From assembly GCA_026874595.1 (NCBI GenBank), contig CM049316.1, forward strand, positions 58,659,676-58,723,675: a stretch of DNA of 64,000 nt, written 5' to 3'. Under the pieces are notes generated by a model, which was not told the origin of the DNA, searched no databases, and worked only from the letters and a program-made list of their open reading frames with translations. Each line of letters starts with the position of its first letter. Position 1 is the stretch's first letter. Both the position numbers and the translations under genes were made by a program. Of this stretch, positions 1 to 10,814 are shown piece after piece. Origin of the DNA: Sipunculus nudus. Lineage: Eukaryota; Annelida; Sipuncula; Golfingiida; Sipunculidae.

Positions 1-2455
1 TCAATATGACACAATGAAGTAATCAGGGTTCACATTTGTACCCAATGACTGAAAAGTTGAGATGCAGCCCTGCTTGTTCACACAACAAAAAGACAAACTC
101 TCTTCCCAATCCCTCTGCAACTGGTAACATGAACAAACATGATCCCCTTTCACAAAGGGTCTTTAATTCAATTTCAATTACTACCTTTCAGATGATTCCT
201 GAATCCAATTTATAAATATTGATAACATTCTGTGTGAGACTATATTTACTAAGCATTTTCTTCCCAGCATGATACCTGGTTGATTTTATTACAACATTTA
301 TGTGAACCAAGCAGTTTTACTGTAATAGTGCTGGATGCACAGGTAAATGTTAAATGTTTTGAAACAGATTGGATTATTATTATTATTACAGATTTCATTG
401 CTATAGATAATTGTACATAAAAATGGTAGACTTATTTATAGCGGTTATGAAACCAAAATGTGTACAAGATATCAATACACACATAGGGTGAACACCAGAT
501 TTTGACTTTGTATAAACACAGTTGCAATGTAGTACTAGGAAATTCAGCATTTGCCATTGTTTCTAGATGGCATTTACAATGTCATTTTTTTTAAATTGCA
601 AAGATATGCTTCACACATTAAACTGCTTAAACATACACACCCCCCTCAGATTTCACAAGGATTATTTTCTCATGAAAAATAGGGCCACATGCTGCCAAAT
701 AGGGGGCCACGTGTGGTGTAAAGGTACCCCAAAATGCCCAATTTTAAGATGCCTAGTTTGTGGCCATACATGGCAGATATTACATACATGTAACATGATT
801 AACCGACAAAAATTCTCAGTACAGGACACCAACCTGGCTAGGGTACTAATAAAGGGTGAAACCACAGAGCAGTGACTTCCTTACATCGTGCAACTTTTTT
901 TAGTTGCAAGTACACCATCATAGCATCAATGTGAAAGAAATTTAAAATTCTAAATCTTAAAATTTTACACTGCCCCCTCCCCCCCCCCCCCCCACTTTAT
1001 CCACAAAAGTTGTATTAAATCAGGATCCAACACTTAACACTAACATAAACTGAGGAGCAAACCAGCTTTACAATGGAAAAATACACACAAACAGAAAATT
1101 ATTACACTACAGATATTTGGTTTGTACATAATAACTACAAAGATTTTAAATTAAAATTTGCATCTGTCCTCAGAAAGTGAAAAGAGCGTAATCAAGCTGG
1201 CCAGACTCAAAGTGACAAGAAGCACACTGCAGAAAAACTCTGACAGCAAGCAAATACCATTGAGAGCAGCTGACCAGCATTCAGCCCAAATGCCTTCAAC
1301 ACATCACAGGACAGCAGTGGTAATGTATTTGTTAATCTACAGATCTATACAGGATCTTGCATCAGGAGAAAGGAAATTTTGAGTCTCCAACTGAGCCCCC
1401 CACCCCATCTAATGTTAATCAGCAGCCAAGTAGGTAAAAAGTGTGGTCGATTTATTCTAAATGTTCTGTGTATTCCGAGTACCCCCCCCCTCCAGCTGAA
1501 CTAGTAGATTATAGTGTACAAAAGGATTATTACATACAAAAAGTCCTAAATTCTTCTCAAACTTTGAGATAATTAAAAAAAAAAGTACTACATAATCTAT
1601 GATTAATATTTGACTGATCCCTCCCTGGTTCATACTTGCTATTTTCCTCTGCCCCCCCCCCCACCCAATTTAAAATGTGGATCCACTTTTGCCATTCACA
1701 CTTGTTGTTCATTCCCTTTAATTTGTTCATTTTAAAGTTAAATTCATCTTTATGGCACAGAAGGGTTTGCATGCCCTTAATGAGATTTACAAACTTTCAA
1801 AAGCAAACAAGTACATGTTTGCACATCTCCTGCAACCTGGATTTGAGCAGAGTGTGCTAAAATGTGAACCTGAAATAAATCTCAGGGTATGGTATTATAT
1901 ATTTATTCATTCTGGATAAGTTTCAACTGTTTCATAATGATTGTGATCAAAGTCAAGTGAGGCAAACTATTTAGTAATTGATGCAAAATGTTAGCAACCA
2001 ATGACAAGTCGACAGGTTTCAACCTGAAACCGATCACTCCAAATCAACCAAATTCAAATGCACGCTCAAGCTACATAAACCAGACATACTTGTTGTGCAT
2101 TATAGTTTATATTATTTATGCCAGGTTTCGGGCCATAATCTTGTGATATTTGCACTTCAGTTATACTTAATAATTCCAATCGGGTGCTGGCTTAATTCGA
2201 AACCACACCTTTCCCAGTGAAGTTTGAATTCCCAAGTTAGATCTAAACACTAGTTCTTATGGCACAAACTGTTCTATAATACGAATGATCGTCATGCTAA
2301 AAGGTTAAAGCTGATTGCACAAAGTGGAAATGTTCTATATAAATAACTCATAAAAAAGAACTGGTCACTCAAGTGCCCCAGCTGTTGGGTCAGTGCCACG
2401 TCAAAACGGGCTGTAACAGAGGCAACATGCCTCCGAGTAAAACGCAAAAACTTAC
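1..2455 (-). other. Putative first intron of the minus-strand gene; no exon seen
   Basis: If the minus-strand exon at 2456-2528 is real, this stretch is its first intron and continues out of the window. I see no further minus-strand exon with good splice sites. The open frames at 567-875 (+) and 1557-1772 (-) have no homology I recognise and no splice context. Homopolymer C tracts occur at 979-993 and 1652-1662. The rest is AT-rich unique-looking sequence. Confidence 0.4.
979..993. repeat. Poly-C tract (15 C)
   Basis: Uninterrupted run of 15 C, preceded by a further CCCCC. It is one of several long C or G runs in this otherwise AT-rich window; others lie near 1652, 10321, 22847, 29383, 33986, 34411 (G), 46227 and 58129. 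Confidence 0.9.
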
Positions 2456-2528
2456 TTTGCCCTACTAGCAGGATACTGGCAGGCAAAACCAGCAGCAGGA
2501 GTAAACATATCTTCCACAGAAACCTCAT
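2456..2528 (-). CDS. First coding exon of a secreted or membrane protein (partial)
   Basis: On the minus strand an ATG at 2528 opens 24 codons: a short basic start (MRFLWK), a Leu/Ile/Val-rich hydrophobic stretch, then a Gln and one extra base. It runs into AAA|GTAAGT, a near-perfect splice donor with GT at 2455-2454. The intron is phase 1. The peptide looks like a signal peptide or the signal anchor of a type II Golgi enzyme; which one cannot be told from one exon. It lies just inside a CpG-containing segment with CCAAT boxes, as expected for a first exon. An upstream ATG at 2674 opens a separate 32-codon frame that stops before this start, so a uORF is possible. The ORF reads about 54 codons past the donor, but that tail looks random, which favours splicing. 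I do not recognise the gene. The alternative is a chance frame beside a donor-like site. Confidence 0.5.
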
Positions 2529-2780
2529 ATTTCTTCAGATGACGGCTACTTTGATATTTAGCCGCCGATGTCTGAGGATTATAAACTTGTTCCTTCTGAT
2601 CTGGACAGCCGGCTTTCAGACGAGAACTTCCGTTTGAGTGTTTCCGGCGAACGTACACAAAGACCAAAGGCCATTGGTTGCTACGTTAACAAAACGTAAA
2701 TACCCACCAATCAGAGGCTTGTTTACAATTGGCCCAGCGATTGATATGCAAATAAGGGTTAACGAAGGTGTTTCCCGGTA
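2529..2780. promoter_or_regulatory. Candidate bidirectional promoter with CCAAT boxes and octamer
   Basis: About 250 bp separate a minus-strand first coding exon from a plus-strand leader exon. Visible sites: CCATTGG at 2671-2677 (CCAAT on minus), CCAATCAG at 2707-2714 (plus), ATTGGCC at 2728-2734 (CCAAT on minus) and a perfect octamer ATGCAAAT at 2746-2753. CpG dinucleotides are visibly denser at 2540-2700 than in the surrounding AT-rich DNA. CCAAT (NF-Y) boxes spaced 20-35 bp apart without a TATA box are typical of housekeeping head-to-head promoters. The transcription starts are inferred, not seen. Confidence 0.5.
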
Positions 2781-2813
2781 TTTCAGCTGAGTGGTCTCTG
2801 CTCATCTGTGACG
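2781..2813 (+). other. Candidate non-coding leader exon, plus strand
   Basis: A pyrimidine-containing start region (TTTCAGCTGAG, then TCTCTGCTC) runs to ACG|GTAAGC, a strong donor with GT at 2814-2815. No ATG lies between the octamer and the donor except one at 2747, whose frame stops at once. The exon would therefore be 5' untranslated. Its 5' end is approximate. The downstream coding exons are not firmly identified; the best candidates are at 5495-5574 and 17068-17784. Confidence 0.4.
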
Positions 2814-4035
2814 GTAAGCTACTTTTCAAGTATTAACTCAATGAATTAACGAGAAAGAAGTGATTAACCAGTTATCAGATGCGGTCATACGGCCCCAGGT
2901 GTTATGACCAGCAGCCATCCACCCGCAGTTTACACTGTTCAGACTTGTTTGCAGAAATCGAAACTTAGCGATCGCTTTATGTCAGCTTGTGTTATTATGT
3001 GGCAATCCAGACATGAAACTGGGTTTGGTTCCATTGCAAGTTAGCAAACTTCGTTATTTTGGTTACAGAGACATTTAGCATATCTGATGCAGACGTTTGT
3101 TGCAGATAGCATCAGTTGACCTACTGATATATGCAGTATAGATATAGTAAGCATTGCTCTTTAAACTACTACGCTAGACTTTAGCCAAACTGTATTGCCA
3201 GCTGTCAAAAGTTTATCTCTGCTCTTGACTCGGGGCCAAGGCTTGCAGGTTCACTTCAGGTTGTACAAGAAACTTGTCCCCCATGTGTCAGTTTTGTGAT
3301 CAAGTGTCAAATGGCTGATGATAGCTATAAATATTTTCAGTCACGCATGACAACTGACAAAATTGAATCTGTGCTAACACTGACCAGCAAATTTTTATTT
3401 TGTTCTGATTTGTCACTCATGCTAAATTAGTTCAAAACAATGAACATTTAATAAATGTTCATTAAATAAATGATTTAATGCTAGCATTACACAATTAATT
3501 TGATTGACAAAAATAGAGTAAGTATGCTTCTAAGAGAGTACTTTTATAAAGAAAAAAATATTTTTTTTTATTGAAAATATATTTCTGTAATATCTTTGTT
3601 GTTGTTGTTAAACATTTCAACACTTTTATCAGACCAAATTTTTATAAATTTACATTTGTTGTCAGCTTTTGTGTGAAATGAAGTTCAATATTAGCTGGCA
3701 AGAAGGTGTTAAAATTGAAAAGTTAAATAAGGTAAAGGTGAAAATTAGGTTAATCAGGGTCAATTTAAGTTATAATTATCTGCAGGTGACAAAATTGACT
3801 ATAACAGACTGGCAAAATCACAAGAAACTTGTGTTTAGGGAGTTTGATTTCAAGGGTACTAGTGTGCACACTGACTTGCAGATGTTCACTGGTCCATATA
3901 CATTCACTGGCCTTGAAATGTACTGTGCACATGGTCAGGTCATAACTCACCATGGTACCAGTGAAGCCTTTTATCATGAAATAACATGTGATATGCACAC
4001 ATACACACAAATTTACAACATATGTAGGGTATGCA
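2814..4035. other. Intron-like spacer with a perfect palindrome
   Basis: AT-rich sequence without supported exons. A 29-codon ATG frame at 2879-2968 follows TTATCAG but has no donor. At 3441-3461 there is an odd-length perfect palindrome, TGAACATTTA and TAAATGTTCA around one A. The 126-codon open frame at 3669-4049 shows no codon bias, domain or splice context. Confidence 0.5.
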
Positions 4036-4370
4036 GGGGTAATGGTTAGGGTGCTTGACTTGTGACTGCAAGGTTATTGGTTTGTGTCCCATTCTGACCA
4101 CCTTAAAGGCTTCCACACTAAGACCCCTGGCAAAGTCTTAACCAAGATGGTGTGTTCTCTCCAACCAGGAGGGAATGGGTACTAGTCATGAGTAGCTGGC
4201 AGATATAGAAATACTAAAACAATAACCTTCTAGCGCCTCTGATGGCTGCTTTGTTTGTATGCCATGCTGCAAGAATGACCAGAACTGAAAGAAAAAGAGT
4301 GAGTGCAAAGTTGGATGAAACTGACATCATCAGTGATATCAGATTGTAAACCCCCACCTTTGTTACTTTT
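4036..4370 (+). mobile_element. tRNA-derived SINE, copy 1
   Basis: The head has a box-A-like TGGTTAGGGTGC at 4043-4054 and a box-B-like GGTTTGTGTCC at 4079-4089 (9 of 11 to GGTTCGANTCC). The body and tail (CTTCTAGCGCCTCTGATGGC region, then GACATCATCAGTGATATCAG) recur in the same order at 59348-59700. Two dispersed copies sharing a pol III promoter-like head and a long common body fit a tRNA-SINE. It is not a tRNA gene: no acceptor stem or anticodon arm can be folded. Ends are approximate. Confidence 0.75.
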
Positions 4371-4567
4371 GACATGTATGTTTAATTTGTGTTTGCTCTC
4401 ATCTTTGTTTGGAGTTCCATCTCATTATTTGACAATTATGCATCATCAGTGTTTGTGTATAAAGGATTACTTAAGGATTTAACAGGTAACCTTAGGGACT
4501 TGTTACTTAAAGAAGATAAATCAAGTTGGGTAAAGATTTTCTAAAATATGAAGCTGTCACAAAATGC

Positions 4568-5078
4568 TTAAAGGGACAAAATCAGGAGCAATATCATGTC
4601 TATTCTTTCACACTATCAGTTCAGTTTTGCTTTATGTAAAAGTTTTCCAGCAAATCCACCCCAGCACACAGTCTCAGTACCTCGCCTACGGCTGTTTAAG
4701 ACCTTTTTATGGCTCTGCGTGTTGGTAAACACAATCCACATGTGTATGTTTACCATAATAAGACCGCTTGACTGGAGGTCTGAATGTGAGTCGAAACACT
4801 CAATGTTTCAGCCAGAGGGAACATGTACATATATTACATTTTGTGGACCAAGTCAGTCAGGGCATCTCCTGTGTGACACAGGTGGCCTGGCAATACACCC
4901 GCTGTGTTTATGATGACAGGTATGATCATATCCGGTCCACTGTTTTTAACACTCATTTACAGGAGTATGCAAACAATATTTCAGGGCAATATTTTGGCGG
5001 GTAACAATTTATTTGAAAGGGATGAAGCTATTTTTTGTGTTAATTCAACATGCTTTTTAGATGATTGGGCCCCTTTAA
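4568..5078. mobile_element. TTAA-flanked MITE family A, copy 1
   Basis: The element runs from TTAA 4568-4571 to TTAA 5075-5078, with imperfect inverted ends AGGGACAAAATC and GATTGGGCCCCT (9 of 12 paired). Over its whole length it matches the segment at 5851-6368 and, more weakly, 8030-8488. TTAA duplications are characteristic of piggyBac-type transposition, so this is probably a non-autonomous piggyBac-like MITE. No transposase is present. The three plus-strand frames of 73-105 codons within it are not conserved in copy 2. Confidence 0.7.
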
Positions 5079-5850
5079 GATCTAAGAAACCTATTTGGTC
5101 CACAGGTGCTAAACTGGCCAAATAATGCACTGATGTGATATATATGTGCGTGGGAGGCAAGTAATCTGTTGTTTACACACACAGCGGCACCTCTGGGTCA
5201 GCAAAGTCATGGCTCATACAAACACACTTGAAAAAGATGAATAGATGTATTTTACCGAAGGGACTTATCCTGTTGCCACAACAGGTGATGAAAGTAGTGT
5301 TCAGGTTGAACTGTAATGACTAATATTTCAGATACAAGGTTTTCTTGAGGATATGAACTAAATAAGATGAAAAAACACACACATGATTGGTACAGCTGAT
5401 TTAATGCAACTAGAGAATGTTTCTTTAAAACAAACTAGTGGTTTACCCAGCATTTAAATGTGATCTGTGACATCTGGGGTTTAGCTTATGCAAAATGGCA
5501 GGTCCTTTTGGCAGTTTCAAGAAACTTGGAGAAGTAAACTTGTTATGGTTCAGAACATGGCCTTGTGACACTCTGTAAGCAGCATTCACATGAGAATCTA
5601 TCTGCAGGGAGAGTTTGCTGGCAGCAGGATGTCTGTTTGCAAAGTTTAGAATGGAATCATGTTTTTTGTTGGACCACACCCAAACACCCAAATCCTTAGA
5701 TTATAGTAGGATCTCTGACTAATTGGAATTTTTGGCTAAGCTGAATTGTAGCAACAGACCCTGTCTGTGTTCGGCTGCTATGATGCATGTGCTATGTATG
5801 TATAAATTGGTGGCACATGTACATGACTCAGTGGTTTTGGGGTTAAAAAC
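5079..5850. other. Spacer between two MITE copies
   Basis: Unique-looking sequence between family A copies 1 and 2. It holds only the weak candidate exon at 5495-5574. The 82-codon minus-strand frame at 5443-5691 overlaps that candidate and shows no recognisable feature. Confidence 0.5.
5495..5574 (+). CDS. Weak candidate initiator exon
   Basis: CAAAATGG at 5491-5498 is a favourable start context. The frame opens MAGPFGSFKKLGE and stays open for 26 codons and two bases to ACTCT|GTAAGC, a good donor with GT at 5575. The upstream acceptor candidate (GGGGTTTAG ending at 5483) has a poor pyrimidine tract. It would suit a second, start-bearing exon of the transcript beginning near 2781. However, I cannot connect it in phase to a convincing next exon, and I recognise no family. 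A chance frame is at least as likely. Confidence 0.2.
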
Positions 5851-6368
5851 TTAACAGGACGTAATCAGGAGCAATATTATGCCTTTTCTTTCACACTATA
5901 AGTTCAATTTTGCTTTTTACAAAAGTTTCCCAGCAAAACTGTCCCAGCACACAGTCTCAGTACCTTACAAATTGCTTCTTAACATCTTGTTATTGTTCTG
6001 CGTGTTGGTAAACAGTCTACGTGTGTCTGTTTACCATAACTAGGCCTTGTGACCAGAGGTCCGTTTGTGAGCTGCAACATGCAATGATTTTAGCCAGCGG
6101 GAACATGTATTACATTTTTTGGGCTAAGTCATTCGGGGAATCTCTTGATTGGCACATGTTGTGGCCCGGGTGATGCACGCACTGTGTTTATAAATGTTGA
6201 TGCCTGTGATTGTGCCCAGTCCATTCTTTTTACCAATCATTTACAGGAGTAAGCAGATGGTTTTCATGGCAATATTTTGTCAGGTACAAATTTATTTTGA
6301 GTCTTAAAGAGAAAAAGCTTTTTTTCATGTATATTCAAAATGCTTCATAGGTGATTGGGTCCCTTTAA
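5851..6368. mobile_element. TTAA-flanked MITE family A, copy 2
   Basis: Runs from TTAA 5851-5854 to TTAA 6365-6368, with inner ends CAGGACGTAATC and GATTGGGTCCCT. It aligns collinearly with 4568-5078, including GCACACAGTCTCAGTACCT, TGCGTGTTGGTAAACA and CATTTACAGGAGTA. The divergence between copies indicates an old burst rather than a recent segmental duplication. Confidence 0.7.
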
Positions 6369-6375
6369 GGATAAA

Positions 6376-6597
6376 CCTTACCGAACACTGCACTGCAATT
6401 AAAAAAATGTTGATTAAATGGAAAATTTCAAATACACTGGACTTTCCACACTAATTGCTCTTCTGTGTAGTGCTGCAAAGCAAGGGTGAAAAAAGTTGGT
6501 TTTCTGCTTGGCAATGCTGCAAAATGTCTAGTGTAGTATGTGTGGTGCCACCTAGTGCTGCACAGTGCAGTGTTTGGTGTGGCTGGGCCTTTAGACT
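6376..6597. mobile_element. GTGCTGCA-rich MITE family B, related copy
   Basis: Shares ordered blocks with 23204-23459: a CTCCACAC/TTTCCACAC block, GTGCTGCAAAG, AAAAAGTT...TTTCT, and a terminal CAGTGTTTGGTGTGGC. The right end is clear; the left end is eroded. Confidence 0.5.
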
Positions 6598-8029
6598 TCA
6601 AAGAACTGTAGTCCCTTGTTTGAGGGACCCTCTAAATTAATAAAAAACACCTACTGTCAGTGATTTACATGGATGGATGATAGTTTTACTATTAAAATGT
6701 ACCTTTATCCTGCAACCACAAGTCAACCATAGACCACCAAAAACCAGTCATATTTCACAAACTTGCTTTGTAAAACTGGTTTATAAAAAAATACAGACCT
6801 AAATGCTCACATAAGCGAGTGATGATAGGCCAGTAACAGTACTTGTTTGTTGTTATTGGTGATCACAGTTGGCCGTAGATTGTGCTCCCAGTGCCATCAA
6901 CACTGCAATGCATTGTGTTGTGTCACCGAAACTTGCAGTAGACTAGTGACAGTGACACTTTGATAGACAGAATGGTCAAGTTACACTTTGTGGTGGAAAA
7001 AAATATGGGTGAAAAATTTACAGTTCTTAAATGAAACAACTTTCTTCATTTAAGTGTTTGCTGTAGCAAGGTATTAATGGTAACCAATTTGACATTCCTC
7101 AATCACACAGCCACCCGCATTTACCCCCTTTTTTTTCATAGGCAGAAAAGGTGGTTGCTCGAAGCAGGGACCTCTGTACAGGATTAACATTCTAAATTAG
7201 AACAGATGCCTTTTGAAATGAGAAATTATTATATCAGTCAACAAATTTATAGTAAGGTTATACTTTCTTCCTGACCATTTCTTTGTCTGTGCATTTTATG
7301 ATAGATTTCACTATGATATTTTGGAAGAATAATGCGAGATGTGTCCATTTAAGATTTGATTTGATCCAGATCTAAATATAGTTGTGTGTATGTTTCCACA
7401 GAAAAGTTTCCAATGATATGCCACTGAAGGGATGAATTTTGTGCTATAAGAATGGGTTGATTAAATTTTGGGTTGGAACTAGTTCTAGCCAGAGCAGTTA
7501 ATAATTACGGTAGTATTTACATTTAACAGTCTTTACAGATATAACCAATCTCCACTTCAAGGATTTAGGTGTTCTGGTTCATATACCAGCTGGTAAATTT
7601 TGGGAATATATGATATATAATTGATATTTGATCTTTAGCGTGTATTGTTTATTTTTGTGTATTACTTTTGGTGCATGGGATGTACACTAAAGCCATGGAT
7701 GATTTCAGAGTATTTACGTGCTTTCATCTGATATCATTAATTATTTTTTCATGATCCAAACATCTGATAATACTCAGAGTATGAATGGAGGTACTTAGAG
7801 TGCAGGTTTTGCCAGGTCATAGTCCACCCCTTAATTTGTATGTTTTTGTATTAAGATGCAACCTCTTAACCAGGTAACATAGGCACGATAGGTAATAAAC
7901 TATAACTGATAACAGAGACATCACAGGATAGCAACTGTAGTGAAGATAATGACTTGTTGTTATGTTGTAACCAGTTGAATGATATAGTAATAGTCAGTGG
8001 GGACTTTGGGTACAAAATAGTTATCTAGT
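6598..8029. other. No gene supported
   Basis: AT-rich intron-like sequence. A good acceptor (ACCCCCTTTTTTTTCATAG, ending at 7141) opens about 17 codons without a donor. Another possible exon at 7539-7592 is open in two frames and cannot be placed. Nothing else is recognisable. Confidence 0.5.
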
Positions 8030-8488
8030 TCAAGGTACATAATCGTTTGCAATAATATTTGTATTAACTCACACTATGAGTTCATTGTGGCTCAATTCAA
8101 ACGTTTTCCTGCAAAACCATCCCAGCTCACAGACTTACTGTCTCAAATTCACCTGTTTTATGCATTGTTATGGTCCACAACAACACTGCACAGAGATGCG
8201 ATCTTGCGCATATGCAACTCCAAAACAAAGAGAAGAAACATGAAAGAAGAAACACTGGTTTGAAGCTTGATAATCTTGATTCATCAGTTGGTATCCAGGC
8301 TATGTTGATGTTTTGAACCACTCATCATGCCCAATGCAAGCTTATTAAAACTTGTGTATAGGAGTAAGCTAATGGTTTTAGAAGGTAACTTTCAACTTTG
8401 GCAGATACCCTTATATTCTGAGCAGGACACCTTATATTTCAAGAATATTTAACATGCCATGAAGTTGTATGTGAATAGGTCTCTTTAA
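8030..8488. mobile_element. TTAA-flanked MITE family A, diverged copy 3
   Basis: Shares with copies 1 and 2 the blocks ACACTATGAGTTC, CCCAGCTCACAG, TTGTTATGGTCC and ATAGGAGTAAGCTAATGG, and the 3' end AGGTCTCTTTAAG with TTAA at 8485-8488. The 5' end lacks a clear TTAA and is more degraded. Confidence 0.6.
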
Positions 8489-8834
8489 GTTAAGTTTAAG
8501 TTGTTGAAGTAGAAAGCTTAAGGTCCCCACCAAAGCCTAAATTGCAAAAATTAAAATGATGAAATCTCAGTATAGCCTCAGCATCTCTTTACTGCTTATA
8601 TTACAGGCAATGACTTCTAAATTTTTTTTTCAATGTCATGAATGTAAATCAGAAATCCAACTAAGGGGTCATCCTATATTTCACTGAACATGCCTATCAG
8701 GTGTTGAACTTGGACTTGAGTCTGGACTTGGTCTTAAGTGTCCATTTTTAGCTCAGCTGACTGAAAGTCATCTGAGCTATAGCCATCACTCTTTGTCCGT
8801 CGTCCGTCTGTCCGTCTGTCCGTCTGTCCGTCCG

Positions 8835-10811
8835 TTAACCAGGCACAAATCGTAACCGCTGGACCTAGAACCTTGTAACTTGGGATTCTGAGAGGTCCAT
8901 AAAAAATCTCCTTGGAAACCAGAAATTAGGTCTCTGTTACCCATATCCTTCGAGCTATGTGGCCCCAAAGTACCCCCCAGAAAAGTAAAAAATTTCATAC
9001 AAAAACTTCAATATCTCATTAACTACTTGACTGATGGTCATGATTTTTGGCATACATATTGATCATGAGATGTTACATCACTTCCTGCAGACTGGTGGCG
9101 CCACCTGTATTTTTCGATTTTTTACGAATTTTTTTCTCTATTTTTGAGACCTTTAAAAATGTGAACATCTGTTAACAAGGCACAAATCATAAAGACTGGA
9201 CTTAGAATCTTAATTCTTGACACACTGAGAGGTCCATGAAAAATCTCCTTGGAAACCAGAAATTAGGTCTCTGTTACCCATATCCTTTGAGCTATGGGGC
9301 CCCAAAGTACCCCCCAGAATAGTAAAAAATTTCATACAAAAACTTCAATATCTCAATAACTACATCACTGATGGTCTTCATTTTTGGCATACATATTGAT
9401 CATGAGATGTTCGATCAGTTCCTGCAGACTGGTGGCGCCACCTGTACTGTTTGATTTTTTACGATTTTTTCCTCTATTTTTGAGACCTTTGAGGATGCTG
9501 TCATCTGTTAGCGTGGCACAAATCATAACGACTGGACCTAGAATCTTCATTTTCGACACACTGAGAGACCTATGAAAAGTCTCCATGGAAACCAGAAATT
9601 AGGTCTCTGTTACCCATATCCTTCGAGCTATGGGGCCCAAAATTACCCCCCAGAATAGTCAAAAATTTCATACAAAAACTTCAATATCTCATTAACTACA
9701 TCACTGATGGTCATGATTTTCAACATACATATTGATCATGAGATGTTTCATCAGTTTGTGCAGACTGGTGGCGCCACCTGTATTTTTCAATGTTCACGAA
9801 TTGTTTTCTCCATTTTTGAGACCTTTAAGGATGTAGTTATCTGTCAACAGGGTACAAATCGTAACGACTGGACCTAGAATCTTCGTTCTTGACACACAGG
9901 GAGACCCATGATAAGTCTCCATGGAAACCTGAAATTTGGTCTCTGTTACCCATATCCTTTGAGCTATGGCACTCCAAAGTACAGCTCAGAATAATGGAAA
10001 CTTTGATACAAAAGCTAAAGTATCTGAACAACTAATGCAGAGATAACCATAATTGTTTGCATGGATATTGATCATGGAGTGTTTCATAAGTTTCTGCAGA
10101 CTGGTGGCACCACCTGTATTTGTTCGGTTTTTTTTACGAAATTTTTCTGTATTTTTGAGACCTTTAAAGATATGATTATCTGTTAACAGGGCACAAATCA
10201 TAAAAACTGGACCAAGAATCTTCATTCTTGACACACAGGGAGACCCATGAAAAGTTTCCATGGAAACTTGAAATTAGGTCTCTGTTACCCATATTCTTTA
10301 AGTTGTATGGGTCCAAAATACCCCCCCCCCCCCCGAATAATGGAAAATTTGATACAAAAACTGCAGTATTTCAATAACTACAACACTGATGGTCATGATT
10401 TTTGGCATACATATTTATCATGAGCTGTTCCATCAGTTTCTGCAGACTGGGTGTGCCACCTCTATTTTTTTTTTCAAATTTTTACGAATTTTTTTCTTTT
10501 TTTGGAGACCTTTAAAGATGTGGTTATCTGTCAACAGGGTACAAATCGCAACAACTGGACCTAGAATCTTCATTCTTGTCATGCAAGGAGGCCCATGAAA
10601 GGTGCCTGTGGAAACTTGAAATTAGGTCTCTGTTACCCATATCCTTCAAGCTATAGGACTCCGAAGTATCCCTCAGAATAATGGACAATTTGATACAAAA
10701 ACTGAAGTATCTGAACAACTAATGCAGAGATCACCATGATTTTTTGCATGGATATTGACCATTAAGTGTTTTTATTAGTTTCTGCAGACTGGTGGAGCCA
10801 CCTGTATTTTT
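8835..10811 (+). repeat. Tandem core of about six 336-bp units
   Basis: Unit starts (GTTAAC/GTCAAC...GGCACAAATC) lie at about 8834, 9171, 9507, 9843, 10182 and 10530, spaced 336-348 bp. Each unit carries GACTGGACCTAGAATCTT, AGAAATTAGGTCTCTGTTAC, a GATCATGAGATGTT block and, in the first three, a perfect GGTGGCGCCACC. Unit 5 holds a poly-C insertion near 10321. The sixth unit is cut at about 10811 by the nested element. The open frames of 63-91 codons here are frames of the repeat. Confidence 0.9.
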
Positions 10812-10814
10812 GTA

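Noticed and set aside
567-875. 102-codon open frame with several Cys/His (+)
   Set aside because: Cysteine spacing suggested a zinc-binding fold, but no family pattern fits and there are no supporting splice sites.
3669-4049. 126-codon open frame (+)
   Set aside because: No domain, signal, codon bias or splice context; its end runs into the SINE head.
4036-4370. Functional tRNA gene
   Set aside because: A and B box-like motifs are present, but no cloverleaf folds; the body is shared with 59348-59700 as in a SINE.
7539-7592. Possible 54-nt exon (+)
   Set aside because: Open in two different frames (one reads ITNLHFKDLGVLVHIPAG) and cannot be joined in phase to another supported exon.
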